The notes under the pieces were generated by a model. That model worked only from the letters and a program-made list of their open reading frames with translations, was not told the DNA's origin and did no database searches. Shown here one piece after another: positions 1 to 41,625 of a stretch of DNA of 64,000 bases (position 1 is the stretch's first letter; every line of letters begins with the position of its first letter). The translations under genes were made by a program, and so were the position numbers. The stretch lies in NCBI RefSeq assembly GCF_011397635.1, contig NC_064759.1:15520428-15584427 (forward strand), read 5' to 3'. The stretch comes from Epinephelus fuscoguttatus. Lineage: Eukaryota; Chordata; Actinopteri; Perciformes; Serranidae.

Positions 1-1400
1 GGCAGCCGACGTCACAGTATGCACCGGAACTTGCGCCTGTGTCAAAAGTGCGACCTATGTTGCTATGGTGACAATGGATACATGAAGGCTTGAGCTTCTC
101 CTTACACTGCCACCTACAGGTTTGGCATGCTCTTGTGTATATATACACGGGTAAGTGTAAACGAAGATCTTTTTGAAAACGGAGACGGTGAAATGTCCGT
201 TTATGAAAATAGCTGGCCACCTGTAAACAGCCTCTCACCTGCACCCTGCCAGCCAGCCACACCCCCTTCATCAAGACAACTCCTCTCACCTGCCTCCACA
301 GCTGCAGCTCATCAGCCAATCTGCCTGGTATATAAGCCTCTCCAGCACACACACACACTCTTTGCCTGATTGTTCTTAGACTTCATGCAAGACATTCCAG
401 CACTCGCTCTTGGCTTGATTCCACAGTACCGTTCCTGACCTGCCTCTGTCATCTCTGCCCTGGTAATCACCTCAGCCGGAGTCTGCTCCCTTCCTGGTTC
501 TCATCTGCTCGGCTCTGTGATTGCATGGTGCTACACCAATCCTGCTTACCTCAGCTCTCCTGGTTCAGCTAGTTACTTCAGTCTTCACTCCACTACCAGC
601 CTCAAGAGAAATCCACCTGCACTCACAGTTCCCAACTCTCAGATTGCTCAAGTGTTGACTGCCTGCTCTCGGCTCACTCACTCACCGCTGAAACTACTAG
701 CAAGCTAAACCCGAAGACCCAGAACTGTTGCCTGTTTGTGTGAGCAATATAGGTCATTACCAACTGTCTGCCTGCCTCAGTGTGCTGCATTTGGGTTAAG
801 TCACATTCATTATAGTGAATGGTGTCTGTCTCTATATGTTAGCTCTGCAGTAGGGTGTTTTCTAAAGTCAGGGAAGGATCCTTAAATGGTCCTGAAACTT
901 CCTCAGTCTGCTGAGGGTTAATGACGCACAGCTGGGGACACTCGTTAGCCTGTTCCAATGTATTTTCACCGAATGCTAGGAAGGACTCTTGACTCGTCAC
1001 CAGTGTGGGTGGAAAAAAATCTCTGTATCAGTGTTCCAGCTTTTAGGTTTGAAAAGAGAATATCTCTGATCAATCAAACATATTTGTACTGTGAAGGTCA
1101 ACAGTGTGATTCAGCCTCCTGATTCCTGTGTGAGCTTGAACAAATAAGCAGCTCGTCCCCACAGAGGAGGCCTGTCTCTGAGAATTTGTCGTTAATATTC
1201 TCCTGGCATAAAATCCCAGATATCGACTAGAGAGGAATGTGTTTGGAAAAGCATCACAGGCTGGATTACACTGCTGCCAGTTCCTTGGTGATTGCTGTTT
1301 TGTCTGACAAGCAACGACGAGCCGGCCAGAGACACTGGCTGCCGCCAAAAGTTGTTTAGACGTATCACGTGTTGACGCTCTCGAGAGAAAGAGGTGAGAG
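1..1400. other. Flanking sequence, possible old retroelement remnant at 290-830
   Basis: No gene is recognised. The stretch from about 290 (CTGGTATATAAGCC, a TATA-like site) to about 830 has a CT-rich body and an ending CTGCATTTGGGTTAAG that resemble promoter or LTR-type repeats I have seen in fish genomes. The assignment is weak without an alignment. Confidence 0.25.
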
Positions 1401-2122
1401 GTGTGAGAATCTAATTATTTACACCTTGGAAAAGATATCCACACATGAGCACAAGAAATGCCATTTGTTGGTTTGTTTATTTGCTCTTTCTCCACCAGAG
1501 GAAAAGAAGAGGAGACAGGTAAAGGAGCTGGAGGGGGTGTAGGAGGTTCTGTCGTGCAGGAAAAAGGAAGAGAAACAGGAAGAAACAGAGTTGTTGACAG
1601 AAGAGGGGAGAGAGGGGGGACCACGTGGAAGAACCATCCTGTGACAACCGTCCAACAAGCATGCATAGGTGTGAGTGTACACTGGTATCACAAGTCACAC
1701 TGCCTCATCTCAAAACAAATAATTCCAATTTAATACAGACTTTTACAGAAGCCATCCAATTTTAACAGCATTTTTTACAGCGGTTACTTTTTTTTTTATT
1801 ACTGCAACACATTTCCAAATCATATCTATGTTACATGTCTGATTGCCTCAAATCCCCTTTGGTTGATGTGAAAACTTGTTTTTTTTTTTTTTTTTCAGGC
1901 AGTGATTCTTCCAACAAGACGACTTACTGTACACAGACAGACAAAGAGACAGACATACAGACAGACACAAATATACATAACAGATACAAAGAGATAGAAA
2001 GAGAGAGAAGGAGAAAGGCAGAGGACCAGAAGCAGATTTTGAGCGTCATGCCTGCAGACAAGTTACTGTAACTCTGGAGGATGGCAGTAGAATTATACAA
2101 AAAGAGGAACTCGGTTGCAAAC

Positions 2123-3389
2123 TAGAGATGTTCCGATACCATTTTTCCCTTCCTGATACTGACTTCGATTCCTGAACTTGCAAACTTGCCAATACCGAGT
2201 ACCAATCCGATACCATTGCATAAAAAAATAAAATGATTACTATCATTTAATGTCATGGCTCAGGTTAAACCCTCTGTAAAACATGAACAAATGCACACAG
2301 AGAAAGAACGCCATAGAGGTCGCCAAACGTTACACTGTTTACCGGAAATCACTTCTGCTTTGCCGATGTAAGACAGTAGTTGTTGTGCTGGCTAGTGTTT
2401 TAATGCCCTGACACACCAAGCTGACAGTTGGCCGCATGTTTAATCGTATTGGAGCTGATTGGCAGTTCAGTTCAGTGCACGAGAAGAGAAACTAAAGTGA
2501 AGACAGTAAAAACATTTAAAATCAAGAGGGTGTTAAATAAGGTAAGAACATTTTTTTTTAGCCATCAAGGTCTTTAGCAATAACGGTTCATTCATGAGTA
2601 AGGACCATGCCACAACAATATGTCGTGAGGACTGGTGAATAGATGTAAGTGTGGGGTGAAGGTGGAAGAGGAATGTCTTCTGTTAGATTGATCTGGGAGG
2701 ATGTACTGGAGATCAGGCAGAGGGAGACTCGTATTTCTCCACCCGAGCTGATTACAGGCCCCCTAGACGGTACCTAGAATGACACATGGGAGAGGTATGC
2801 ACCAGATTGAATAAGAAGAGGTGAGGGCAGAAGGGAAGAGAGGATGAAGGAATGTTGGTAGGGATGAGGTAGGGAGGATGATGGATGAAGGGAGGGTGGG
2901 TCGAATATCTGAGACCAACAGAGCAGGATGGGTTGACCAGGTATAAGAAGGGTTGTCAGGCAAATAGAGACGTGGCCCTGCTTCCGAACGTAAGTTAGCA
3001 AATTAACTTCATTAATTATTTGTTCTTTCGACATCAGGCTGTGTTAATGTGCGAACTAGCTTCTTGAATCCGTCTTGTCGGTATTTCTGGTTGTCATATT
3101 TGAATGACGAATACAGACGTTCGCCACCTGGTGGTTTGGGGAGGTATTTCTTGTAATGCAGGCGTACGTGCCAGTTGGCTGTTGGCTGTAGTATTTTCTT
3201 CCCAACTTTCTGACCAAGACACAACAATCTGCTTTTTTTCGCCAATAGTTTTTTGACCAGGTGTGAAACTTCTTTTGAGTTTACTAATAACTTATGGCAT
3301 CAGATTGTATACTCGTCAATAGCTGACCCAGCACTGTAGGCAGTATTGGAGGTATTTCTGACACTGGCATCAGTATCGGAACAACTCTA
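2123..3389. mobile_element. Non-autonomous hAT-type transposon with 8-bp target duplication
   Basis: The left end TAGAGATGTTCCGATACC and the reverse complement of the right end, TAGAGTTGTTCCGATACTG, are terminal inverted repeats. They are flanked by perfect 8-bp copies of TTGCAAAC at 2115-2122 and 3390-3397, the hAT signature. The 1267-bp interior has no transposase-like frame, so it is a deletion derivative. Confidence 0.85.
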
Positions 3390-3397
3390 TTGCAAAC

Positions 3398-4836
3398 CAG
3401 TCAGTTAACAAAGATGTGATCAGTAAACCTTAACATCCACAGAAATATATTTGGCTTCTTGTTATTAAGTTTATTCATTCATTTAGGTTCTGATGAACAA
3501 AAAAAAAAGAAAGAAACAAAAAGCAGTAAAAGAACCCAAATTGAAGCAGTGTCTTTTCATCATGCATGTTTCCTTATAATATCTCTTTCCAGCCCCGAAT
3601 TAGCCTCAACAAATACAAAGCAACAGTCTTTCCACCACATGACGTCTTTAAAACTGATTCATAAAGAAAAAGATACTGCTCCCAGAAGGGTCGGTACCTA
3701 CATGAAATTATAGACTCTGTACAAGCTGTCACATTATTCCTCCCCACCGAGTAATTGTTCAATAAATAAATGAATATGTGCCACTGTGTAAAGACATTCT
3801 GTTTGCAGTTTTGAGCCCTCTTGTTTTCACGAGTCACTGAACAGGGAATCTTGCAGTGAAATAAAGCGATGATAGGTTCGTTATAATCGAGAGCTGCCAA
3901 ACTATCCATCTCTAATCTCTTGACAAGGTGTGTTTTTCATGGTGTAAAGTGCTCAAAACCAGACCGAAACAAGACAGCTTTACAACCGTGACATCTATTC
4001 TAACTTATACTGGAAGGGATTTCAACAAGTCAGTAGAAAAATAAACATTGTCCCCCAACATTGCATAAAGAAGCAATCAATAAATAAATTCATTCAAGTC
4101 AATTATTTTTTTAGTTGTTTATCTTAAAAGTTTCTCACACAATCATCAAAGTGAGAGGAGAAGGTGCTCCCCAGCAGAGAGAGAAAGAAAAAGATGAAAA
4201 CAGTGGCTGTGTGTGGTGAAGTTCGTCATGCACAGAAAGTCTTCACTGTCTGTTTAACTCCTCGCTGGAAAAAAAAAAAAAAAAAAAAACACCCATTCTT
4301 CCTCAGGCAAAAGAAAAAAGAAAAACCAAATGCTTCCTCAAACATCATTAGAATCACTATCACACCCCAGGCAGCTGCTTCACAGTAATCACGATGAGCA
4401 GGAAGACACCGATCTCTTCGGCTCTAGTGTTCGCTCCTCTGTTCTATTCCCTGATTGGCTGATTGAGCAGCACACGGGTTGTAATTCCCCCGCCGTGAAC
4501 TCGGACCTACGCCTGTCCGTCTTCCTCCGCCAGATAAAAACACTCTCCAGTTGGCTTTATTTACAACACAAACATTCCTCCGTTTCATTTGTCCTCGTGT
4601 AACGGTTAAAAAAAAAATTGTAAGCTTGAGAGCAATCCCAAAATAAAGCGGGACTGAGAGGTGTAAAAAAATAAAGAAATCATACTGTACTAGAACAGTT
4701 GTGACTGTGAGTGAGAGGCGATTTCTATATACTCAGACTATTTACAGTTATACGACAGAGCTGACACTGGTCTGTTGGGAAACCAGTGTGTCGTCTGCCT
4801 ATTGCTGGTTACAATTTAGATATCTGTGTGTTTTCT

Positions 4837-4888
<52 letters not shown>

Positions 4889-5794
4889 GTATGTTTGTGT
4901 GTGTGGTGGAGCCAGCAGTGAATCCTTTTTCAACAGCTCCTTCCCACACGTTTGAAAGACTCGCTCGTTTATCTTTGTTTCCTAGGAAAGACTCTCTCCC
5001 ATGCGGACTGCGAGGAGACATCAAAAAGCAAGCGCTCATGTACTGCCATCTGTCTTCCAGTACATTCAAATAGTGGTTATCATCCTCGATTTAACGCGAC
5101 TACCTCTACGGAGAGAGAGAGAGAGAAACAAAAAAAGCAGCTGAGGGTCTGTGTTGTTAAGTGGCTCGGTTTTGGTTGTCGGTGGAAAGCTTTCAGAGTG
5201 GGAACTGGGTGAACGTCAACAGTCCAAAGGCAACCTCTGATCTGTTGGATTGCATCAGTGCAAAAGAGATTCGCTCATGCAGCTCTGTCTTTATTTCTCC
5301 GCCATGAAACTCATTGCCCGGGCCCACTGTGGCCCCACCTGGGATACTATGGTTCAGTGCAAAGTCTATACAGTGCTGTATAGTACAGGTACTCCATAGT
5401 GCTCTGAAGAAACATGCATACAGAGAGACAGAGTAGGAAGCACACTATCTTACAGTACAATCCTTATCTGTGCAGTTTAGTGTGTGCAGTCAGCAGGACA
5501 CGCCTGTCCCTGGGTTGTGCCTCGGGCATCCTGGTGCCACAACGTCATAGATTATTTTAGAGGGTCAATCTGCATTTCACTGAAATGCTGACATTTTTCT
5601 CCGACTTCTGTAATTACACATGACATATTTTTTGAGTTGCCATTTTTAAAGTGTATGTGTTCGATGCAACAGGAAAATTAATTTGATTAAACACTATCTA
5701 ATATGTCGAGTAACAGCTGTAAACAGAGTAGTTCTCCCAAAGGAAAACGTATATCATACACTTATACATAGATTTGTTCTTTTTTTTTTTTTAC
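3398..5794. other. fam131b downstream region or distal 3' UTR, no gene seen
   Basis: AT-rich sequence with A-tracts (3500-3520, 4270-4290) and one GT microsatellite. No coding frame with recognisable similarity. It may be partly distal 3' UTR of fam131b if the AATAAA at 4557-4562 is used. Confidence 0.35.
4839..4880. repeat. (GT)n microsatellite
   Basis: About 20 uninterrupted GT units followed by imperfect ATGT/GT repeats. Confidence 0.95.
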
Positions 5795-6270
5795 TTTATT
5801 ACAAAATTACTCTTATTATAATGTTTTTATTATGATTCATTATTATTATGAGACGATGACATGGTCGAGTTGCTTGTCTCCATAAAAAGCATGCATGTTT
5901 ATTTTCCCCTTCCTCTTCCTCTTTGCGTGGTTTCATTTTCCTGATGGAAATGTCTCGGCCAGTTGGTGCTCCTCCTCCTCCTCATCCTCCTCCTCCTCCT
6001 CTTCAGTGTCTCCGTCCTCACTCCTCTCTTCAATTACCTTTGGGATGTAAGGCTTACAAAGAAATAGGTGTCCTTTGTTGCATCAGCTCCTGTCTCGTTG
6101 TGAGTCCACCTCCAGATCTGTTTCTCACCATTTTTGAATTTGCTCGCAACCAAAAAGTTTTTTGATACCTGAAAAGGAACAGATTAATAGATATATACTG
6201 TATTATTACGCTCATTCCTCGCTGACTTCCCGGTCAGTTTGTAATAGGGAGTCTCTTGACAGCCAGGTAC
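5795..6270 (-). other. fam131b: fam131b proximal 3' UTR with candidate poly(A) signals
   Basis: Two AATAAA hexamers on the minus strand (plus-strand TTTATT at 5826-5831 and 5795-5800) lie about 440-475 nt past the stop, with U- and GU-rich sequence downstream. A further hexamer sits at 4557-4562, so a longer 3' UTR is possible. Which site is used cannot be told from sequence. Confidence 0.4.
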
Positions 6271-34866
<28,596 letters not shown>

Positions 34867-35830
34867 GGTGTATTCACAAAGGCCCTGGATACAAGCGTGG
34901 AAGTGTTACCCAGACACCGTGCATTCTCCCTCTTCCTCCTGCGACTCTCTCTTTCTCTCGGCTCTAGCTTCTTTTTCTTGCTCTCCTGTGCTCTCTCTTT
35001 TTCTCTCTCCCTCCTGCGCTTGCTCGATCACTCTCTCTCTGTCTCTCCCTCCCTCCCTCTCCCTCCCTCTCCCTCTCCCTCTCTCCCCTCTGCTCTCTCT
35101 CTCTCTCCAGTGCAGTGTCTTAGAAGAGATCCGGTTAGTAAGTCAGTATGCCTGAGGGGAATAGATTGGGACTAAATAAAGATGTGAGGAGGCATTATTA
35201 GCATTATTTAAACAGTTGTCTTTTTTTTATAAGTATCAATATCACCAATGATATAACTGTGCTATTAGTACTCTAATCTGCAGGCATTATGACATTTACT
35301 TAAACAGTCTGAGTTACTGGGACTGACAATGACAGCATAATTGGATGATCTGCAAATGAGAATGATCAAAACCAACCACAGGCATTAATCTAATGAGAGG
35401 TTAAAACAACAATCACATTGACTATGTGTGTATTGGGCTGCCACTACAAGATCAATAGCCCAGTGCCGAGAGTGCCGGGCTGCCATTGTTGTAGATATCT
35501 CTGCACTGCCGTAATATTGTTGAGCTAAAATGGGGGATTCTCTCTCTGTCTCCCTCTCCTGTGTGCGCTCAGCCTGACAATGCACTGCAGCGGTTTCCTC
35601 GTGCCTCTCTCCATGTCCCTCTCAATCACCCCCCTCCTCCTCCTTCTCCTCCTCCTCCTCCTCCTCCCTTACACTGATCACTCGAGAAAAAAAAATGCAC
35701 GCACATACACCAATATTAAACAATCCTGAGAAAAAAACAGCAGAGGGTTTTCCTTCACAGTCAAGCCGCCGCTGCCGAGTCTCCACCTCTTTCTATGTCG
35801 TCTCTCCGTATTGATCCGCCCCTCAGTCAT
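34867..35830 (-). promoter_or_regulatory. fam131b: fam131b 5' UTR and promoter side (inferred)
   Basis: The sequence upstream of the fam131b ATG is strongly purine-rich on the transcribed strand: a long GA/GGA tract spans about 34920-35107 and another GGAGGA run lies near 35630-35670. A small CpG-bearing patch (GCCGCCGCTGCCGAG) is at about 35765. No TATA box is convincing. The transcription start is not determined. Confidence 0.35.
34920..35107. repeat. Long CT-rich (minus strand GA-rich) tract
   Basis: Almost pure pyrimidine on the plus strand with CTCTCT and CCCTCC repeats. It lies 55-240 bp upstream of the fam131b start codon, so it is either 5' UTR or core promoter. GA-rich tracts can bind GAGA-type factors (general knowledge). 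Confidence 0.85.
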
Positions 35831-37110
35831 CTCTGCACCTATTTCTTGCTTTCTGCTCACTCTGAGTCACATCCTCACATCTTCCTCTGTTCACTCTTTT
35901 TGTTTTCGCTCCTCTCCTTCAGCTCTATCCTCTCTTCCCTAGAGAGACAAATGAGAGAAGTGGCTCTTTTATCTACATCTCTCTCTCTCTCTCTCTGTCA
36001 TTTGACTTGCATCTATATCTGTAACACCACCACACCTACACTCTCCACCTTCCCCCTGTCTCACCTCAGTTTCATATCAACGTTTCCTCTTTTTTTTTTA
36101 AATCCTCCCTCCCTCCCTATCTTTCTGACTCCTCTTCTGTCTGGGAAGCCCCCTGCCCTTCTCTCTTCCTCCCTTTGCTGATTACAAATTCATGGGTGCT
36201 GTTTCTTCATGTGTTTGTCCAGCAAATGACGCAGGAGCAGTCTGGACAGTGAAGAGGTGCATGTGCGGTCACTCATGTTGTGTTGACTTTACGCGCACTG
36301 GGTGAAGAAGACAGAGAGGAAGGGAGCACGACAGATGGAAGGACAGAGAGACAAAGACATGGGCACAGATGGGGGGGTGATGGGAAGGAGAGCAAAGAAC
36401 AGTTGAGTCATGTGCGGGAGAGGTGTGGAGACGATGGTGTGTGAAATAACAATTAGCACTCCAGAATGGATGCAGGAAAAAGACAACAATCCTATTACTT
36501 AGTTTCAGAATTGTATAGATAACGAAAAGAGAGAGGCATGGACGTGTTGTAGCAATAAAAAAGAAAAGCCAAACATAACAAATAATACATAATATAGCCA
36601 ATCCCTGCACTGTGTTTATATATAGATGTGCTCTCTCTGTTGGTTTTCCCACCGGGGCAGAGGAGATGAGGCTATAGGATGCTGCAGGGGTCAGCTTCAC
36701 TCGGGGCTGTTGGCTCACATACCCTGAACCTGGCTGGGAAAAAAACAACACACTGCTCCTCTCTGCTGTGTGTAATTGCATGCTGAGTATATTGATTTCG
36801 ACCCACGTCTCCCTTCTCTGGCTCTCAATTCCCCCTCCATCTGCCCATCACTCTGTCTAAGTCACTGTCTGTAATCCTTCAGACAGTTTCTCTCTTTGCA
36901 CCGCTTTATGACATTTCATGCTTTTTTGCCGAAATCCTCGGTTAATCTAGGTGTATTTATCCTGCTCTACCTGTCGTTCTTTGTCAGTACGATTCATATT
37001 TGCCCCCCCTTCACCTTTTCTTCGCACATTCTCCTGTGTCAAAAGTAGGATATATTTAAACCCTGTGAACAAACTGGGTCAGATTACTGAGACGCAACCA
37101 CACACACACA
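35830..37110. other. Intergenic, no gene seen
   Basis: Pyrimidine-rich to about 36180, then ordinary AT-balanced sequence. Long minus-strand open stretch at 36269-36781 has no recognisable domain and no conserved context. Confidence 0.4.
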
Positions 37111-37357
37111 CACTATGGCTGTGACAATCAATCAGTCAAACTATTTTGATGATTGATTAACTGTTCAAGTCAATTTGCAACAAAAATGCCAAACACCTGA
37201 TGGTTCCAGCTTCTGAAAAGACTTTGCTGCCTTTCCTTCTCGTACATTACAATGTACGTACAAACAATAAAAGACATTTTATGACGTAACTTTGAGTTCT
37301 GGAGAATTGTGACCATCATGTTTCACTGTTTTACACACCAGGCGATTAATCATTTAA

Positions 37358-38358
37358 AGGAGCAATGCGTAGGACTCAAGGGGATTTAGTGGCATCTAGT
37401 GGTGAGGACTGAAAATTGCAACCAGATGAGACCTCCAAATTAGAATTCCTTCATTGTTCATCATTCAAGAGGTTTTCACCAGAAGCCGAATTATCCACAG
37501 AGCTGCCCTCCTCTCCAAAAGAAACACGCCACAGGTCTCATTTATTAACATTGCGTATGCACAAAACGAGGCTTGAAAGAGGCGTACGCCACTTCCCACG
37601 CAAAAGTCGTGATGTATAAAAACAGACTTGACAGAAGAAACTTTGACCCATGCTTACGAACATTTTGGAGAGGGGGAACTGGCAACACTGATAGTGAGAT
37701 GGAAGCCTGATTATAGAAACTGTTGGCACACGCCATTTTTAGCTTTTGTTTGTACGTACGTCTTTAGTATGGATCCTACGCATTGTTTTATAAATGAGAG
37801 CCCTGGTGATTAAAACTGGTAGAACACTGAATAAAGCAGTTTCACATTACAAATCTGTGTTTCTCTTGCACTGTTTGGCATGTTACATGGGCAGCTAGCC
37901 CAGCACCTGCTAATTTGTGCTCACCTTTTTCCTCTGATAACTTGATACAGATGCAGATGTTCTGGAATTATCTGCAGAGGTGTCTTCCTCTCCAAAACAA
38001 ATGGTCGCGGTGATTTAAGCTGGTAAAAATACAGAATAAAGCAGTTTCACATTTTAAAAAAAATCTGTTTTTCCAATGCTGCTCCACACAAAGAGGCTGG
38101 TAACGACTGTGGCTGACACAATATTGCAGACTGCCCTATCTAGAGCCAGTGTTTGGTTTGTCCGCTCTGGGCTACTGTAGAAGCATGCAACATGGCAATG
38201 ACCTTGGATGAGGACCCTCTTACTATGCAGATATAAATGGCTCATTCAGAGGTTATGAAAATACAATGATTGTTATTTTCACGTGGTTATACACTAATAC
38301 AAACATACTATATTCCGTACCTGTCAATATATCCCCATAAATCATACACACTTGACCT
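37358..38358. mobile_element. Middle layer: TTAA-flanked GTGTGTAGG-family element
   Basis: TTAA (37354-37357) precedes AGGAGCAATGCGTAGG; the right end reversed is AGGTCAAGTGTGTATG before CTAA (38359-38362). The body TAGTGGCATCTAGTGGTGAG to GGCTACTGTAGAAGCATGC matches 58437-58860 in order, except for the inner insertion. Confidence 0.75.
37534..37802. mobile_element. Inner layer: short element with GGTCTCATTTATT ends
   Basis: The left end GTCTCATTTATTAACATTGC and the reversed right end GCTCTCATTTATAAAACAATG are inverted termini, each followed by GCGTA. The host family is continuous across it when compared with 58580-58600 (CCTGGTGATTGAAAC). Confidence 0.75.
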
Positions 38359-38420
38359 CTAAGTTAGGGTATAATCTTCAGGTTAATCAATAATGAAAAT
38401 AATCTTTAGTTGCAGCCCGA

Positions 38421-39672
38421 TCACACACACACACTCACGTGCTTTACATGTACACAGAACACCTGTGACAGTGTGGTGATCTATGATATGGAACGTCAAT
38501 GTGAGACAAGGTCAACCGCAGAGGGAAGACATTCCTGACACTAATCTCACTCTGATACATGGGCCAATCACAAAGATGACTGCCTTTCACCATCTTTGTC
38601 CGCTCCTTTCTTACTCTTATACACACACACCGCCCCCCCCAACACACACGCACACACACACACACACAGATTTCTACACTTGTGCTAACAAAGCATGTAC
38701 AATGACATGAAAGCGCCTTGCAACACATGACACAGCCAACTTCTATCATGTTCCCCGTCAGCACGTCTCTTGTTTTCTTATCTGGGGTGATGGTGCTGCG
38801 CTGAATTCAAATGCAGCAGCCCCTGTTTAATATTATCTCGGGGACCCGCGCACACCTCATTCCTGTAATCAGTGACTTTCATGTATCTGTCACTATCTGT
38901 CCATCAGCCCCTGGCTGTTCTGTAGGTTGCACCTCAAGGATAATGAATAACAGCTCTATTACTGTCTCGTTCAAGATGTTCTGTGCTGACGAACGAAAGT
39001 CATTCTAGAGGTTGGCAAAACGTTTCTATTTAAAATAAAACTAGCTCAGACTGGTTAACCTCCTCAAAAACAAGGAGCTATATTCCCCGTTGTCTTCACT
39101 TCACAGCCCGCTGCTTTCCATATATCCTTGTCGTTACTCTGCACTCCAGTGAACCTAACTGCTGCTAGTGTGTGTTATCTGTGTCAATTGGAACCACATG
39201 TTACGCATCTGCCCTCAAGGACCCACCAAGTTAGTTATACGAGAATGTGTGTGTGTAGAGGAGGAAGGGAGGGTGTGTATGTGACAGCCAGCCTGCATTG
39301 GGTTTCACATATGAAGGAGAGAAAATATGTGTGGGGACGGAGAAGTGAAGCGGGGAGGGGGTAGACAGAGGGAGGGGGGGAGAAAAAGATGAGGGGGAAT
39401 GCTCTGTGGTTTGTTTTTGAGGAGGGAAGGGGCGTATGAGGTGGGTGGGGACGAGGGGAGAGATATAAATGTTGTTATAAAAGGAGGCAGCCTCTAATAA
39501 GGTGTTCTCTAATGGCCTTGCTTATGTTATTAGCTTTGTTTTAGCCGGTGGGAGATACAGTTTATGTGTATTATTAGTTGGTGCTTTGGGCTGGCAGTTC
39601 ACCGTTTCTAGCTTCAGCAGCACACACTGTTTTATATTTGTGTGTGGGTGGTATGGAGTCTCTGCGCTCACG

Positions 39673-39720
<48 letters not shown>

Positions 39721-41101
39721 ACTCCAGTTCTTACACAAGGCAAAACCTTGCGTATGAGGAGTTCCCAACTCTCCTCTATTATTTACAATTCTCTTTCCTG
39801 CTCTCCTGCAATCACCCTTCACTCTCTGGCTACAGCCCTGCTCGTCTAGACCACCAGCACTGCTGGCCTGTTTGTATCCACTGATGCTTCTGTGTCCAGC
39901 TTCTCATGTTCCCACTCTCCTCAACAAGCCTATCAGTATCTCTTAGAGTCATGTCACTATCTACACACCGCCCTGTCCTTTATCACATCTGTGGCTGATG
40001 TGGATTTACTTGCTGTCAAGAGATTCTGAGCGAGTCTTCTTCCCTCAAGGCATTTCAGTCTGGCTGTGCACGCCACACATAAATGAGTATCACTCTGACA
40101 CCTGCTGGGGTAACTGGGGCACTGCAGTCTCACACTGCCGTTGAATGGGGGCCAGTTTGGCAGCAGAGAGATTTTTCCTGTGGGTGCTGCTGAGTGAAGA
40201 GACCATGTTCTGTCTCAAGTATGCAGGTTCTCATCCTGTCTAAAGTACGCCTGGAATTTCTGCTTGATGGCTTAATGGTTTTTGCTTTGTAGGCACTGCT
40301 ATCTACATTTCAACTCCATTGTAGGCTCCGTTTTATGTTTATAATACCTGAGAGACGATTTATGCAGTGGTGGGTAGAGTACTGAACATCTATACTCAGT
40401 TAAAAGTACAATTGGCCCCATAAAAAAAAGACTCAAGTAGAAATTAAATAAGTTACAATAGGTGTAACCTTCTTTAATGGGCTTGTGGAGGTAGAACGGT
40501 TTTTAAAGGTAGAGATCTCTGTGTTTGTCAAGAGGCACAGCAAGCATCATGTTACTGTTTTTTAAGATTTTGGTATAAAAAGTGTGGCCAGGGACTGTTG
40601 CTGCCTCCTGTTCTGGGTTTTCTACATCATCTCATCATAGTTAAAGGACAAGTGGTGCTTCTTTTTCTTCCAGGCAGCTGGCAACTTGGCATTTGCAGTA
40701 GAGGTGCTCCTCGTGCGCTCTCCCGCCCTACACTCGAGCACTCCGAAAGTATACTCAATAAAGATTAGAAGCACTATTTAAAAAAAATGGTACTTGTTTC
40801 TTTAAAAAAAAATACTTTTTTTACTCATGTGCATTACTTTCAGAGCTTTACTACTCACACATGCATTCATGCGTGCTGCATTGAAACTTCCTTAATCAAC
40901 TTTATGTCACATCCCAGACCTAAATGGTCAAAGGTGTGTTTTACATGTGGAATTGTGGAAGGGTGTTTCTTGCACTTTACCTGGCACTGTCTGGCAAAAC
41001 TCACAAGATGGACTCTCCTCTCTACAGCTAAACATTTTCCGCAAATAACAGCTATATTCCCCTTGAAAAGATAGCCTACTGTTGCCTACTGAGAGATTTT
41101 C
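38421..41101. other. Intergenic, microsatellites and diffuse repeats only
   Basis: Contains CA and GT runs, a purine-rich patch at 39340-39460, and at 40375-40860 a weak match to the AAGTACA-type repeat. No exon recognised. Confidence 0.4.
39675..39719. repeat. (GT)n microsatellite
   Basis: Over 20 perfect GT units in the fam131b-zyx intergenic region. Confidence 0.95.
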
Positions 41102-41105
41102 TTAA

Positions 41106-41540
41106 AGGGGAACTATATCCAAAATTCATACATTATTCCTATGGTCTCAGACAGTCCAAAAAAAATAAGTGCACATGAACAACTCTGTGTGCTAAAACTC
41201 AAATTTGTGTTGTCATCAAAAGTCTGGAGCTGCTCCACAGACAGTAAATTGACACTGACAGCACCCAGGGGAATGTTCTGAGTATATGAGTATGTTTTCT
41301 GTTTCTAAACTGAGAACATTGCAAGAGAATCAAACTCACTGGAGTTTTAGAGCCACAAAATCAGGCTCATATTCGTTGTCTGTGGAGCAGCTCCAGACTT
41401 TTGATGACATCACAAGTTTGAGACTTACTTCTTTGTTTTCTGGCTTTGAGAGAGAGTTATTCATGTTCACAGGTATTGACTGAACTTTCTTTGGCCGTGG
41501 AAATAACATATAGGGACTCTAAATGTAGGTGGTGTCCCCT
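41106..41540. mobile_element. TTAA-flanked foldback element
   Basis: Flanked by TTAA at 41102-41105 and 41541-41544. Termini are AGGGGAACTATATCC and, reversed, AGGGGACACCACC. The body GATGACATCACAAGTTTGAG and its inverted partner match 11105-11608. Confidence 0.85.
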
Positions 41541-41625
41541 TTAAAGAGCTGGCAGCCTTATTTGGATAACATAGGCATGTAACTACATTGGTGATGGAAT
41601 TGTACATGCATTCATCTTTGTTTAA

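Larger units (their letters stand above)
37118..38420. mobile_element. Outer layer of a triple nest (GATTAAT family)
   Basis: The left part GGCTGTGACAATCAATCAGT to GCGATTAATC (about 37348) and the right part GGTTAATCAATAATGAAAAT to AGTTGCAGCCCGA (about 38420) are the two ends of one repeat family. An element with TTAA flanks fills the middle. Confidence 0.65.

Noticed and set aside
3012..3245. 77-codon frame as a transposase remnant inside the hAT element
   Set aside because: No hAT dimerisation or zinc-finger motif is visible, and the element is a non-autonomous derivative.
36269..36781. 170-codon minus-strand open frame
   Set aside because: Composition looks like translated non-coding DNA, no domain is recognisable, no strong start context, and it lies in the fam131b upstream region.
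39460..39849. Two TATA-like sites (GATATAAATG, TTATAAAAGG) followed by a 115-codon frame
   Set aside because: The frame is kept open by a GT repeat and shows no known domain; no CpG block or splice context supports a gene.
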